Source of the DNA: Paracoccaceae bacterium
Lineage (GTDB): Bacteria; Pseudomonadota; Alphaproteobacteria; Rhodobacterales; Rhodobacteraceae
Assembly: GCA_003605175.1 (NCBI GenBank)
Contig: QWDA01000004.1
Coordinates: 248,001-312,000 of the forward strand
Length of the DNA: 64,000 nt
Reading direction: 5' to 3'
In this document: one piece after another, positions 1-8,022 of the stretch
Layout of the letters: each line of letters opens with the position of its first letter
How positions within the stretch are numbered: position 1 is the stretch's first letter
Translations under genes and position numbers: made by a program
Notes under the pieces: generated by a model
Seen by the model: only the letters and a program-made list of their open reading frames with translations
What the model was told of the DNA's origin: nothing
Databases searched by the model: none

Positions 1-1239
1 GCCGCGATCATGTCGGCCGTTCCGGTATTCGCCGAAGCCTTCGCACCCGAGGCTTCACCCCGCCCGCAACTGCGAATGAGCTCGAAGGGTCCGGTGAAGG
101 TGGCGGCCTCCACGACATCGAACATCGCTTTCGAGCGCTGGATCGCCGGGTTTCGCGAGCGTGCCCTAGCCAAGGGGATCCGCGCCCAGGTCTTCGACGC
201 GGCCTTTCGCGAGGTCCGCTACGATGCCGAGGTGATCGAGAAGGACCGCAACCAGACCGAGTTCACCAAGCAGATCTGGGAATATCTCGACATTGTCGCC
301 TCGGAGGAGCGGATCCGGAACGGCCGTGCCGCCTTGCGCCAGAACCGCAAGCTCCTTGCCGAGATCGAAGCGCGCTACGGCGTCGAGGCGGAGGTGGTCA
401 CGGCGGTCTGGGGGCTCGAAAGCGCCTATGGCACGCGGCGCGGCGACACCCCGGTGATCGGCGCCCTCGCAACGCTGGCCTTCGACGGGCGCCGGGGCCG
501 GTTCTTCGAGGAGCAGCTCCTCGCCGCGCTCCGCATTCTCCAGTCGGGCGATGTGGACCCGAAACACATGACCGGAAGCTGGGCCGGGGCGATGGGGCAT
601 ACCCAGTTCATTCCCACCTCCTACCTCGCCTATGCCCAGGATTTCCGCGGCGACGGCAGGCGCGACATCTGGTCCGACGATCCGACCGATGCGCTCGCGT
701 CGACGGCGGCCTATCTCGCGCATTACGGCTGGACCATGGGCCAGCCCTGGGGTGTCGAGGTCGAGCTGCCGCGGGGGTTCGACTACACGCTGGCGGGCAA
801 GCGCGTCCGCAAGAGCCCCGGGGAATGGGCCCGGCTCGGCGTGCGCGACCCGCGCGGCAAGGCTGTGCCCGATTACGGCCGCGCCTCGATCCTGCTGCCC
901 GCCGGGGCACGCGGCGCGGCCTTCATGATCTTCGACAATTTCAAGGTGATCTCGCGTTACAACGCCGCCGATGCCTATGTGATCGGCGTCGGCCATCTCG
1001 CCGACCGGATCGCCGGCGGCGGTCCGCTCCGGGCGGACTGGCCGCGGGACGACCGGTTCCTGATCTTCGCCGAGCGGAAGGAGATGCAGGAGCGCCTGAC
1101 CCGCGCCGGCTACGATACCGGCGGCGCCGACGGGATCATCGGCCCGAACACCATCGCGGCGATCCGCGCCTTCCAGCGGGCGCAGGGCATGGTGCCGGAC
1201 GGCTACGCAAGCTATGAGATCCTGCGCCGATTGCGCTGA
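1..1239 (+). CDS. Lytic murein transglycosylase (MltB-type) with C-terminal peptidoglycan-binding domain, 5' end outside window
   Basis: This enzyme cleaves the MurNAc-GlcNAc bond of peptidoglycan in the periplasm, leaving a 1,6-anhydro end. The SLT_2/MltB domain covers roughly residues 38-335 counted from the ATG at position 10. The likely catalytic Glu is near residue 137 in WGLESAYG, followed by the family-typical GAMGHTQFIPTSY. A PG_binding_1 repeat (residues 355-409, with the typical GGADGIIGPNTIAAIRAFQ) closes the protein. The frame is open to base 1, and the first residues read like the end of a signal peptide (VFA/EAF). The true start is therefore probably a little upstream of the window. 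It converges with tag across a small bidirectional hairpin. The family call is secure; the start is not visible. Confidence 0.9.
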   Translation, partial: AAIMSAVPVFAEAFAPEASPRPQLRMSSKGPVKVAASTTSNIAFERWIAGFRERALAKGIRAQVFDAAFREVRYDAEVIEKDRNQTEFTKQIWEYLDIVASEERIRNGRAALRQNRKLLAEIEARYGVEAEVVTAVWGLESAYGTRRGDTPVIGALATLAFDGRRGRFFEEQLLAALRILQSGDVDPKHMTGSWAGAMGHTQFIPTSYLAYAQDFRGDGRRDIWSDDPTDALASTAAYLAHYGWTMGQPWGVEVELPRGFDYTLAGKRVRKSPGEWARLGVRDPRGKAVPDYGRASILLPAGARGAAFMIFDNFKVISRYNAADAYVIGVGHLADRIAGGGPLRADWPRDDRFLIFAERKEMQERLTRAGYDTGGADGIIGPNTIAAIRAFQRAQGMVPDGYASYEILRRLR

Positions 1240-1277
1240 CGGTTTGGGGCGGAACCCCGATAGAAATTGAAAATTGC

Positions 1278-1296
1278 ATGCGCGCCCTGCGCGCAT
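1278..1296. terminator. Bidirectional terminator-like hairpin
   Basis: ATGCGCG and CGCGCAT form a 7-bp stem with a 5-base loop between the convergent ends of the transglycosylase and tag. A short T-rich run follows on the plus strand (TTCCTTT), and the minus strand reads into AATTTTC. Its placement between two stop codons fits a shared intrinsic terminator; the U-tracts are weak. Confidence 0.45.
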
Positions 1297-1305
1297 TCCT
1301 TTGGA

Positions 1306-1872
1306 TCACGCCCGGTGCCGCCAGCAGCCCCGGTAGTGATCGTTCACGAGGCCCACCGCCTGCATGTAGGCGTAGATGATGGTCGAGCCCACGAAGCTCA
1401 TGCCGCGTTTCTTCAAGTCCTTCGAGAGCGCGTCGCTCACCGGCGTCGTCGCCGGAATGTCACCCTTTGTTGCCCAGTCTCCCACTACCGGCGCGCCGCC
1501 GACCCAATGCCAGAGCCAGGCGTCGAAGCTGCCCGTCTCGCGCTGGATCGCCTGGAAGACCTGCGCGTTCCTGCGCGCCGAGGCGACCTTCTGCCGATGC
1601 CGCACGATGCCGGGGTTCTCCAGCGCCGCCGCCAGTTCGGTGTCCGGCATCGCCGCCACCCGGTCCACGTCGAAGCCGTGAAACACCGCCCGGTAGTTCT
1701 CCCGCTTCTTCAGGATCGTCTCCCAGCTGAGGCCGGCATGGGCGCCCTCGAGGATCAGCATCTCGAACAGCATCCGGTCGTCATGCACCGGCACGCCCCA
1801 TTCCGCGTCGTGATAGGCGGCGTAGAGCGCGTTGGCGGATCCGAAACAGCGGTGCTTGTCGTCGATGCTCAT
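1306..1872 (-). CDS. tag: DNA-3-methyladenine glycosylase I
   Basis: This cytoplasmic base-excision enzyme removes 3-methyladenine from alkylated DNA. At 188 aa it matches the usual length of Tag. Family hallmarks are visible: the YHDAEWGVP block near the N-terminus, GAHAGLSWETILKKRENYR, the SDALSKDLKKRGMSFVG block, and the C-terminal VNDHYRGC. Cys9, the His of YHD and the C-terminal His and Cys are the expected zinc ligands. Its ATG overlaps the stop of dnaE2 by four bases (ATGA), so it is translationally coupled to dnaE2. It is probably induced with it from the LexA-type box upstream. The result is an operon pairing a translesion polymerase with an alkylation repair enzyme. Confidence 0.93.
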   Translation of the reverse strand: MSIDDKHRCFGSANALYAAYHDAEWGVPVHDDRMLFEMLILEGAHAGLSWETILKKRENYRAVFHGFDVDRVAAMPDTELAAALENPGIVRHRQKVASARRNAQVFQAIQRETGSFDAWLWHWVGGAPVVGDWATKGDIPATTPVSDALSKDLKKRGMSFVGSTIIYAYMQAVGLVNDHYRGCWRHRA

Positions 1873-4817
1873 GACCGGATCCTAGCCCGGGGCGCCGGTG
1901 CGGTCACGCAGGGCTCCTGACAGGAGATGTCAGGAATGTTCGCGGCCGTCGGCGTCAGGACCGGGCGCAGGAAGGCCATCGGGTGGGTCCGGAGCGTCAG
2001 CCGCATGGACACGTAATCCTCGACCACGTTCTCGCCCTCGCTCATCGCGGGCAGCGCGGGTGCCGGCTCGACGATCCCTTCCCCGTCGATATCGCCCGAG
2101 AACAGTGGCAGCGCCTTGTCCGAGGCGAGCGCCTGCGCTGCCCAGAGCGCCTCGCGCCGCGAGAGCCCCAGTTCCGCGAGGGCATCGGCCTCGGCCAGCC
2201 GCACCAGGGCCTGCGGCGGCACCCCGGCGCGGCGCCAGACATCCTCGACCCCGCGATAGCCGTTGCCCCGGGCGCCCGTGATCCAGCTCGCATCCTCCTC
2301 GGCCAGCCCCTTGATCTGCCGGAACCCGAGCCGGAGCGCGAGCGTGCCGTCGAGGCGCCGTTCCATCACATTGTCCCAGGCCGAGGCGTTGATCTCCACT
2401 GGCAGTACCTCTACCCCGTGCTCGCGCGCGTCGCGGACGATCTGGGCGGGCGCGTAGAACCCCATGGGCTGGGAGTTCAGGAGCGCGCAGGCATAGATCC
2501 CGGGGTGGTGCCGCTTGAGCCAGGCCGAGGCATAGACCAGGAGCGCGAAGCTCGCGGCATGGCTTTCCGGGAAACCGTAGGAGCCGAAGCCCTCGATCTG
2601 GCTGAAGCAGCGCTGGGCGAAATCCTCGTCATAGCCGTTCGCGCGCATGCCCTTCAGGAACCGGCCGCGAAACTCCGAGACGCTGCCGTGCTTCTTGAAG
2701 GTAGCGAGCGAACGGCGCAGCCTGTCGGCCTCCTCCGCGCTGAACCCCGCGCCGACGATCGCGATCTGCATCGCCTGTTCCTGAAACAGCGGTACGCCCA
2801 GGGTCTTCTTCAGCACCGCGCCCAGCGCATCCGAGGGAAAGCGCACTTCCTCCTCGCCGTTCCGGCGCCGGATGAAAGGGTGCACCATGTCGCCCTGGAT
2901 CGGCCCGGGCCGGATGATCGCCACCTGGATCACCAGGTCGTAGAAGCTGCGCGGCTTCATCCGCGGCAGGAAGTTCATCTGGGCGCGGCTCTCGACCTGA
3001 AACAGCCCCAGCGAATCCGCGGCGCACAGCATGTCGTAGACGTCCGGATCTTCCTGCGGCAACGTCGCCAACGTGTACGTGGCACCATGATGCTTTGCGA
3101 CCAGCGTGAAGGCCTTGCGCAGGCAGGTCAGCATGCCGAGGCCCAGGACATCGACCTTCAGGATCCCCAGCGCGTCGATGTCGTCCTTGTCCCAGGGGAT
3201 CACGGTGCGCCCTTCCATCGTCGCGTTCTCGACCGGCACCAGCTCGTCGAGCCGCCCCTCGGTCATCACGAAGCCGCCCACATGCTGCGAGAGATGGCGC
3301 GGAAAGCCCTGGATCTCCTCCACCAGCGCAAGGGTCTGCGCCAGCCGCCGGTCGGCCGGGTCGAGCCCCAGCTCGCGCAGTCGCGCCTCGGCCAGTTCGC
3401 CCGCGGCGCCCCAGCCCCAGAGCTGCGACGCGAGCGCGGCGATGGTGTCGGTGCTGAGCCCCATCGCACGGCCGACTTCGCGGATCGCGCGTTTGCCACG
3501 GTAATGAATCACCGTGGCGCAGAGCCCGGCCCGGTCGCGGCCGTAGCGGGCGTAGATGTGCTGGATCACTTCCTCACGGCGTTCGTGCTCGAAATCGACG
3601 TCGATATCGGGCGGCTCGTCGCGCGCCTCGGAGACAAAGCGCTCGAACACCATGGTGCCGATCTCCGGGCTGACCGAGGTAACGCCCAGGCAGTAACAGG
3701 TCACCGAATTCGCCGCCGAGCCGCGGCCCTGGCAGAGGATGCCCTGCGACCGGGCGAAGGCGACCACGTCGCGGACGGTGAGGAAATAGGGCTCGTAGCC
3801 CAGCTTGGCGATCAGCGCGAGCTCGTGGTCGAGCATGTTCCGTACCCGCTCCGGCGCTCCGGCGGGATAGCGCCAGCGAAGTCCCTCCCGCGCCAGCCGG
3901 GCAAGCCGGTCGCGCGGCGCCTCGTTCCCGGCGGCCTCGGAGGGGTATTCGTAGCGCAGTTCGTCGAGCGAGAAGGTGCAGCGGGCCGTGATCTCCGTTG
4001 CCCGGTCGACGGCCGCTCCGTGACCCGCGAAGATCCGCCGGAGTTCGGGTTCCGAACGGAGCCGTTGCTCGCCATTGGCGAGCGCGGCGCGGCCCAACGC
4101 GTCGACGCGGAGGCCGGTGCGGATCGCCGTCAGCACGTCGGCGAGCTTGCGGCGGCGCCCGTTATGGAAGCGTGGGCAAGCGCTTGCAACAGTGTCTAAT
4201 CCGAGCGATTCCGCCAGCTCCGCAAGCCAGTCGAAGCGCAGCCGGTCCTGCCCGTCATAGTGGGGCACGATCAGGAGGTGGCAGGCCCCGCCAAAGCGGC
4301 GCACCAGCCGGTCCGCATCTGTCCACCATTTGCCCGCGCCCGCCTTCGTCGGCGCCGGATGGATCAGGAGCTCCATCCCCTCGCCCCAGGCGAGAAGGTC
4401 ATCGTGCTTCAGGGCGCAGGAGCCTTTCTCCGCCCGCAATCGCCCCGCCGAGATCAGCCGGCAGAGACGTCCCCAGGCGGTGCGGTCGCGCGGCAGCGCC
4501 GTGACCGAGAAACCGTCCTCCAGAACGATCCGCGCACCCGGGATCAGGCGCGGCACGTTCATGACGGTCGCCCCGTCCGCAGGCGGAAGGCCCGGCGGAT
4601 GCGGCGGGCCGATCTTCGGGGATGCCTGCAAGATATTGATATCTCGGAAGATTTCCCGCGCAGCGGAATGGGCACGGACGATTCCGGCGACCGAATTCTC
4701 GTCGGCGATGGCGATAGCGGTGAGCCCGAGGAGCGCGGCGCGTTCGATGTATTCCTCCGGGTGCGAGGCCCCGGTGAGGAAGGTGAAGTTCGAAGTGATG
4801 CTGAGCTCGACGGCCAT
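1869..4817 (-). CDS. dnaE2: Error-prone DNA polymerase III alpha subunit DnaE2, C-terminal domain missing
   Basis: This is a C-family polymerase for damage-induced translesion synthesis, normally working with ImuA and ImuB. The N-terminal PHP domain begins with ELSITSNFTFLTGASHPEE. The polymerase active site DIDVDF lies near residues 402-407, followed by the finger and HhH regions. At 982 aa it is about 100 residues shorter than usual DnaE2. Homology stops after the VEDYVSMRLTLRTHPMAFLRP block, and the last ~25 residues look unrelated. The OB-fold that should follow is absent and cannot fit, because tag begins four bases before the dnaE2 stop. No imuA or imuB lies next to it. The truncation looks like a deletion rather than a frameshift. 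Polymerase family assignment is secure; activity of the shortened form is unknown. Confidence 0.92.
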   Translation of the reverse strand: MAVELSITSNFTFLTGASHPEEYIERAALLGLTAIAIADENSVAGIVRAHSAAREIFRDINILQASPKIGPPHPPGLPPADGATVMNVPRLIPGARIVLEDGFSVTALPRDRTAWGRLCRLISAGRLRAEKGSCALKHDDLLAWGEGMELLIHPAPTKAGAGKWWTDADRLVRRFGGACHLLIVPHYDGQDRLRFDWLAELAESLGLDTVASACPRFHNGRRRKLADVLTAIRTGLRVDALGRAALANGEQRLRSEPELRRIFAGHGAAVDRATEITARCTFSLDELRYEYPSEAAGNEAPRDRLARLAREGLRWRYPAGAPERVRNMLDHELALIAKLGYEPYFLTVRDVVAFARSQGILCQGRGSAANSVTCYCLGVTSVSPEIGTMVFERFVSEARDEPPDIDVDFEHERREEVIQHIYARYGRDRAGLCATVIHYRGKRAIREVGRAMGLSTDTIAALASQLWGWGAAGELAEARLRELGLDPADRRLAQTLALVEEIQGFPRHLSQHVGGFVMTEGRLDELVPVENATMEGRTVIPWDKDDIDALGILKVDVLGLGMLTCLRKAFTLVAKHHGATYTLATLPQEDPDVYDMLCAADSLGLFQVESRAQMNFLPRMKPRSFYDLVIQVAIIRPGPIQGDMVHPFIRRRNGEEEVRFPSDALGAVLKKTLGVPLFQEQAMQIAIVGAGFSAEEADRLRRSLATFKKHGSVSEFRGRFLKGMRANGYDEDFAQRCFSQIEGFGSYGFPESHAASFALLVYASAWLKRHHPGIYACALLNSQPMGFYAPAQIVRDAREHGVEVLPVEINASAWDNVMERRLDGTLALRLGFRQIKGLAEEDASWITGARGNGYRGVEDVWRRAGVPPQALVRLAEADALAELGLSRREALWAAQALASDKALPLFSGDIDGEGIVEPAPALPAMSEGENVVEDYVSMRLTLRTHPMAFLRPVLTPTAANIPDISCQEPCVTAPAPRARIRS

Positions 4818-4830
4818 GGGCTCCGAGTAT

Positions 4831-4845
4831 ATTCACCTTTTGTTC
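4831..4845 (-). promoter_or_regulatory. Candidate LexA (SOS) box of dnaE2
   Basis: The plus strand reads ATTC, seven bases, GTTC, 14-28 bases upstream of the dnaE2 start. The alphaproteobacterial SOS box is the direct repeat GTTC-N7-GTTC, so this differs in one base. DnaE2 genes of this group are typically LexA-repressed, so position and sequence agree. Confidence 0.6.
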
Positions 4846-4870
4846 TCATGTGGAGTCCCGGAATCCGCCC

Positions 4871-4912
4871 CGCACAACCCGTACACAACCTGTACACAAC
4901 CCGTACACCGGC
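4871..4912. repeat. 11-bp tandem repeat containing GTAC every 11 bases
   Basis: Three GTAC tetramers start at 4881, 4892 and 4903, each separated by seven bases (ACAACCT, ACAACCC). The partial first unit reads CGCACAACC. The block lies 50-95 bases upstream of dnaE2. The 11-base periodicity equals that of the neighbouring LexA-type box and puts all sites on one face of the helix, which suggests an operator. No known regulator is assigned. Confidence 0.5.
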
Positions 4913-4964
4913 AAAGCCCGACGGACCGCAGCCGCTTCTTTGGGTCCGGAAATCCTGGGGGTGA

Positions 4965-5028
4965 GCGCCCGGAAGGGCGCGAGGGGGCAAAGCCCCCTTC
5001 CCGCGCGCCTCGTCAGAGGCGCGCGCGG
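4965..5028 (-). terminator. Three tandem GC-rich hairpins downstream of rppH
   Basis: GCGCCC-GGAA-GGGCGC (4965-4980), GGGGGC-AAA-GCCCCC (4984-4998) and GCGCGCCTC-GTCA-GAGGCGCGC follow each other closely, about 35 bases beyond the rppH stop in the direction of transcription. They could terminate the gpmI-envC-ctpA-rppH transcript or protect its 3' end. No U-tract follows, so intrinsic termination is uncertain. Confidence 0.4.
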
Positions 5029-5062
5029 GTCGGCGCGGCATAGCCGCGACGAAACCGGGAGT

Positions 5063-5545
5063 TCAGAGCTGTCCTTCGAAGGCCGCGAACACCGCCTCGT
5101 AGACGCCGCGCTTGAAGGGGACGATGGCGGCCATCAGGTCGGCCGGGCGCATCCATTGCCAGCGGCCGAATTCCGGATGCGCCGTGTCGATCCGGATCGC
5201 GCTGTCCTCGCCGAGGAAGCGCAGCAGGAACCACCTCTGCTCCTGTCCGCGGAACCGCCCCTTGAAGGCCTTGCCCACGAGTTCCTCGGGCAGGTCGTAG
5301 CGGATCCAGTCCGGTGCCTCGGCGGAAACCGAGACCAGATCCGCGCCGACTCCGATCTCTTCGCCGAGTTCGCGCAGGGCCGCCTCGCGCGGCCCTTCGC
5401 CCTTGTCGATCCCGCCCTGCGGCATCTGCCAGGCGCCGGGCGTGTCGAGCCGTTCGCCGGCAAACACAAGCCCGTCGCCCCGCGTCAGCACGATGCCGAC
5501 GCAGGGACGATAGGGCAGCGCCTTCTGGGCCGGGCTCGGCGCCAA
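5063..5545 (-). CDS. rppH: RNA pyrophosphohydrolase (Nudix)
   Basis: RppH removes pyrophosphate from the 5' end of triphosphorylated mRNA and so starts RNA decay. The 160-aa protein contains a complete Nudix box, [20 protein letters not shown], near residues 43-62. The N-terminal [23 protein letters not shown] and the central WQMPQGGI are typical of RppH/NudH. It begins three bases after the ctpA stop and ends the gpmI-envC-ctpA-rppH operon. The gene order is common in alphaproteobacteria and supports the assignment. A row of three hairpins follows the stop. Confidence 0.92.
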   Translation of the reverse strand: MAPSPAQKALPYRPCVGIVLTRGDGLVFAGERLDTPGAWQMPQGGIDKGEGPREAALRELGEEIGVGADLVSVSAEAPDWIRYDLPEELVGKAFKGRFRGQEQRWFLLRFLGEDSAIRIDTAHPEFGRWQWMRPADLMAAIVPFKRGVYEAVFAAFEGQL

Positions 5546-5548
5546 GGG

Positions 5549-6886
5549 TTACTCCTTCGGCCCCAGCGCGCTCAGCCCCTTCAGGATGTCGATGGCATAG
5601 GCGAGCTGGTAATCCTCCTCGCGGAGCTTCGCGGATTCCTCGGCCTTCGCCCGGTCTTCCTCGATCTGGCGGCGCTCGTCCTCGGTCAAGCTGTCATTCG
5701 ACAGGCTGCCGCGCAGATCCGATTCGAAGCGGCCGGGGCGCTGGTCCGCCGCGTCTTCCTCGCTCTCCGGGGTCGGGCGCGGGCGCTGTTCGACGACGAT
5801 GTCGGGCGAGATCCCGAGCGCCTGGATCGAACGGCCCGATGGCGTGTAGTAGCGCGCCGTGGTCAGGCGCATCGCACCGTCCTGGCGCAGTGGCATCACC
5901 GTCTGAACAGACCCTTTTCCGAAACTTTTCGTGCCCACGATGATCGCCCGGCGGTGGTCCTGCAGCGCGCCGGCGACGATTTCCGAGGCCGAGGCCGAGC
6001 CGCCATTGATCAGCACCACGATCGGCAGCCCGTGAATCAGGTCGCCCTCGGTGGCGTTGAACCGCTCGCCGTCCTGCGGGTCGCGGCCCCGGGTCGAAAC
6101 GATCTCGCCGGCATTGAGGAATGCATCCGAGACCTTGATCGACTGGGTCAGCAGACCGCCCGGGTTGTTCCTGAGGTCGAGCACCACGCCATTGACGTTC
6201 GCCAGCCCGCCGGCCTTCTCGACCTCTTCCTTCAGCCCTTCGGCGAGGTTCGGATAGGTCTGGTCGTTGAAGGTGGTCACCCGGAGCACCACGGTATCAC
6301 CCACGGTGCGGTGGCGCACGGCGGTGAGCTTGATCGTGTCGCGGATGATCGAGACGTCGAACGGCTCGGGTTCGCCTTCGCGCACGATGGTGACGACGAT
6401 CTCCGAGCCCACCGGCCCGCGCATCAGCTCCACCGCGTCGTCGAGCGTGAGGCCCAGCACGCTTTCGCCATCCACATGGGTGATGAAGTCGCCCGATTCG
6501 ATGCCGGCCTCGGCGGCCGGGGTGCCGTCGATCGGCGAGACGACCTTCACGAAGCCCTCTTCCTGGGTGACCTCGATGCCGAGCCCTCCGAACTCCCCGC
6601 GGGTCTGGACCCGCATGTCGGCGGCGTCCTTGGGCGAGAGATAGCTCGAATGCGGGTCGAGCGAGGTGAGCATGCCGTTGATCGCGGCCTCGATCAGCTC
6701 CTCGGAGTCGACCTCTTCCACGTATTGCGCGCGGATCCGCTCGAAGATGTCTCCGAAAAGGTCGAGCTGCTCATAGACCGAGCTGTGCTTTTCGGCCTCC
6801 TGCGCGATCAGGGGCCCCGCGATCTGCGTCGAAAGGAGGGCGCCCGCCACCGTTCCGCCGATCGCTGCGAAAACGAACTTCTTCAT
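5549..6886 (-). CDS. ctpA: C-terminal processing peptidase CtpA (S41 family)
   Basis: This periplasmic serine protease cleaves the C-termini of envelope proteins, including regulators of murein hydrolases. From the chosen start (MKKFVFAAIGG, 445 aa) there is an N-terminal signal anchor, then a PDZ domain (about residues 90-170, with the carboxylate-binding GLGIEV). The S41 catalytic core has the Ser in GGSASASE near residue 297 and the Lys in GTKSFGKGSVQT about 25 residues later. The start at 6886 is preferred over one 11 codons upstream because it makes an ATGA overlap with the envC stop and begins directly with the signal sequence. Coupling with the EnvC-like protein fits a joint role in septal peptidoglycan turnover. 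Confidence 0.93.
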   Translation of the reverse strand: MKKFVFAAIGGTVAGALLSTQIAGPLIAQEAEKHSSVYEQLDLFGDIFERIRAQYVEEVDSEELIEAAINGMLTSLDPHSSYLSPKDAADMRVQTRGEFGGLGIEVTQEEGFVKVVSPIDGTPAAEAGIESGDFITHVDGESVLGLTLDDAVELMRGPVGSEIVVTIVREGEPEPFDVSIIRDTIKLTAVRHRTVGDTVVLRVTTFNDQTYPNLAEGLKEEVEKAGGLANVNGVVLDLRNNPGGLLTQSIKVSDAFLNAGEIVSTRGRDPQDGERFNATEGDLIHGLPIVVLINGGSASASEIVAGALQDHRRAIIVGTKSFGKGSVQTVMPLRQDGAMRLTTARYYTPSGRSIQALGISPDIVVEQRPRPTPESEEDAADQRPGRFESDLRGSLSNDSLTEDERRQIEEDRAKAEESAKLREEDYQLAYAIDILKGLSALGPKE

Positions 6887-8022
6887 GATTTGTCCTTGTC
6901 CTCTGCGAGCTCGAACCACTGGCCCGGATCGAGCGTGTTCTCGCCTTTTCTGAGCTCAATATAGAGCGTTTCCGAACGCGATTGGCCACCGCCTTCGCCG
7001 GTTTCGATCAAAATCTGTTCAGCATCGGGGGCCGGGCCGCCCATCAGGCCCACCGGGGCGCCCGCGTCGAGCACCGCGCCTTCACGGGCGAAGACCCGGT
7101 CCATGCCGGACAGGATCAGGAGATAGCCGGCTTCCGGCTCGAGGATCGCCACCATGCCGAGGTCGAGGAGCGGACCGGCATAGCGCACGGTTGCCGGGTG
7201 CGGCGCGGTCACCAGCGCAAGGGGCGCGGTGGCGAGCACCACGCCGGGGCGGCGGGTGCCCATCGCGTCGGGCTTGTCGTAGGCGGCGAGGACCACGCCG
7301 GTGGCCGGGGCCGGCATTTGCCCCATCCTGTCGGAGAGCCCGCCAGGCGCGTCGGCCGTGCCGGCAATTGTCGTCAACGTCGTCGCAAATCCCTGCAATG
7401 TGTCGGCACTGTTGACCAGATCGCGCAAGGTGGCGGCGTCATCGGCAGAGAGGTCGGCGGGGATCGCCCGGTCGGAGATCGCCTGGCTGAGCGCGGTGCG
7501 GGCTTCCTGCACCTTGTCGAGCCCGGCGCGAAGCGTCGCGGCGGCGGCCTCCTGGAGCTGGCGCAGGGTTTCGAGTTCCTCGAGTTCGTCGCGGAGAGCG
7601 GTGACGCGGCTGTTGATCGCGGGGGTGACGTCGGCCAGCAGCATCCCGGCGCGGGCATTGGCGAGCGGACCGTCGGGGTGGAGCAGGACGAGCGATTCGG
7701 GCGAGGTCTGCATCGAGAGAAGCGCACCGAGAAGCCGGGTGAGCTGTTCCTCCTCCGCGCCGAAGCGGCTCTGGATCGCGCGTTCGCGGAGCGCGGCCTG
7801 GCGCATGCCTTCGCGGAGCGCGACGAGCCCCTCCTCGTAGGCCTGGACCGTGACGGTGAGCGCCTTGACGCGGTCGCGGGCGCCGTCGGACTCGGCGAGG
7901 AGCTCGGCGGCATGGGCGAGCGCGTCGGAGGCCGCCTGCGCCGCCGCCACCGGGTCGGCTGCGGCCCTGGCTGGGGCCGGCGCGAGCGCGAGGAGCGCGG
8001 CGGCGAGCCCGGCGCGGATCAT
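6883..8022 (-). CDS. envC: EnvC-like murein hydrolase activator with degenerate LytM domain
   Basis: The 379-aa protein has a signal peptide (MIRAGLAAALLALAPAPARA), then about 180 residues of coiled coil rich in Ala, Glu and Leu, then an M23/LytM-like domain from about residue 240. The metal-binding HxxxD and HxH motifs of active M23 peptidases are not present: the last segment reads ILEPEAGYLLILSGMD where HxH would be. This fits EnvC-type regulators that activate amidases at the division site rather than cutting peptidoglycan. The start at 8022 overlaps the gpmI stop as ATGA, and its own stop overlaps ctpA. A longer frame upstream is antisense-like noise inside gpmI. Confidence 0.82.
   Translation of the reverse strand: MIRAGLAAALLALAPAPARAAADPVAAAQAASDALAHAAELLAESDGARDRVKALTVTVQAYEEGLVALREGMRQAALRERAIQSRFGAEEEQLTRLLGALLSMQTSPESLVLLHPDGPLANARAGMLLADVTPAINSRVTALRDELEELETLRQLQEAAAATLRAGLDKVQEARTALSQAISDRAIPADLSADDAATLRDLVNSADTLQGFATTLTTIAGTADAPGGLSDRMGQMPAPATGVVLAAYDKPDAMGTRRPGVVLATAPLALVTAPHPATVRYAGPLLDLGMVAILEPEAGYLLILSGMDRVFAREGAVLDAGAPVGLMGGPAPDAEQILIETGEGGGQSRSETLYIELRKGENTLDPGQWFELAEDKDKS

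Noticed and set aside
1983-4199. Long open frame antisense to dnaE2; similar long antisense frames lie opposite gpmI, the ABC genes and the MoxR operon
   Set aside because: High GC suppresses stop codons on the other strand; the products are Arg/Pro/Ala-rich without homology, while the sense genes are clear.
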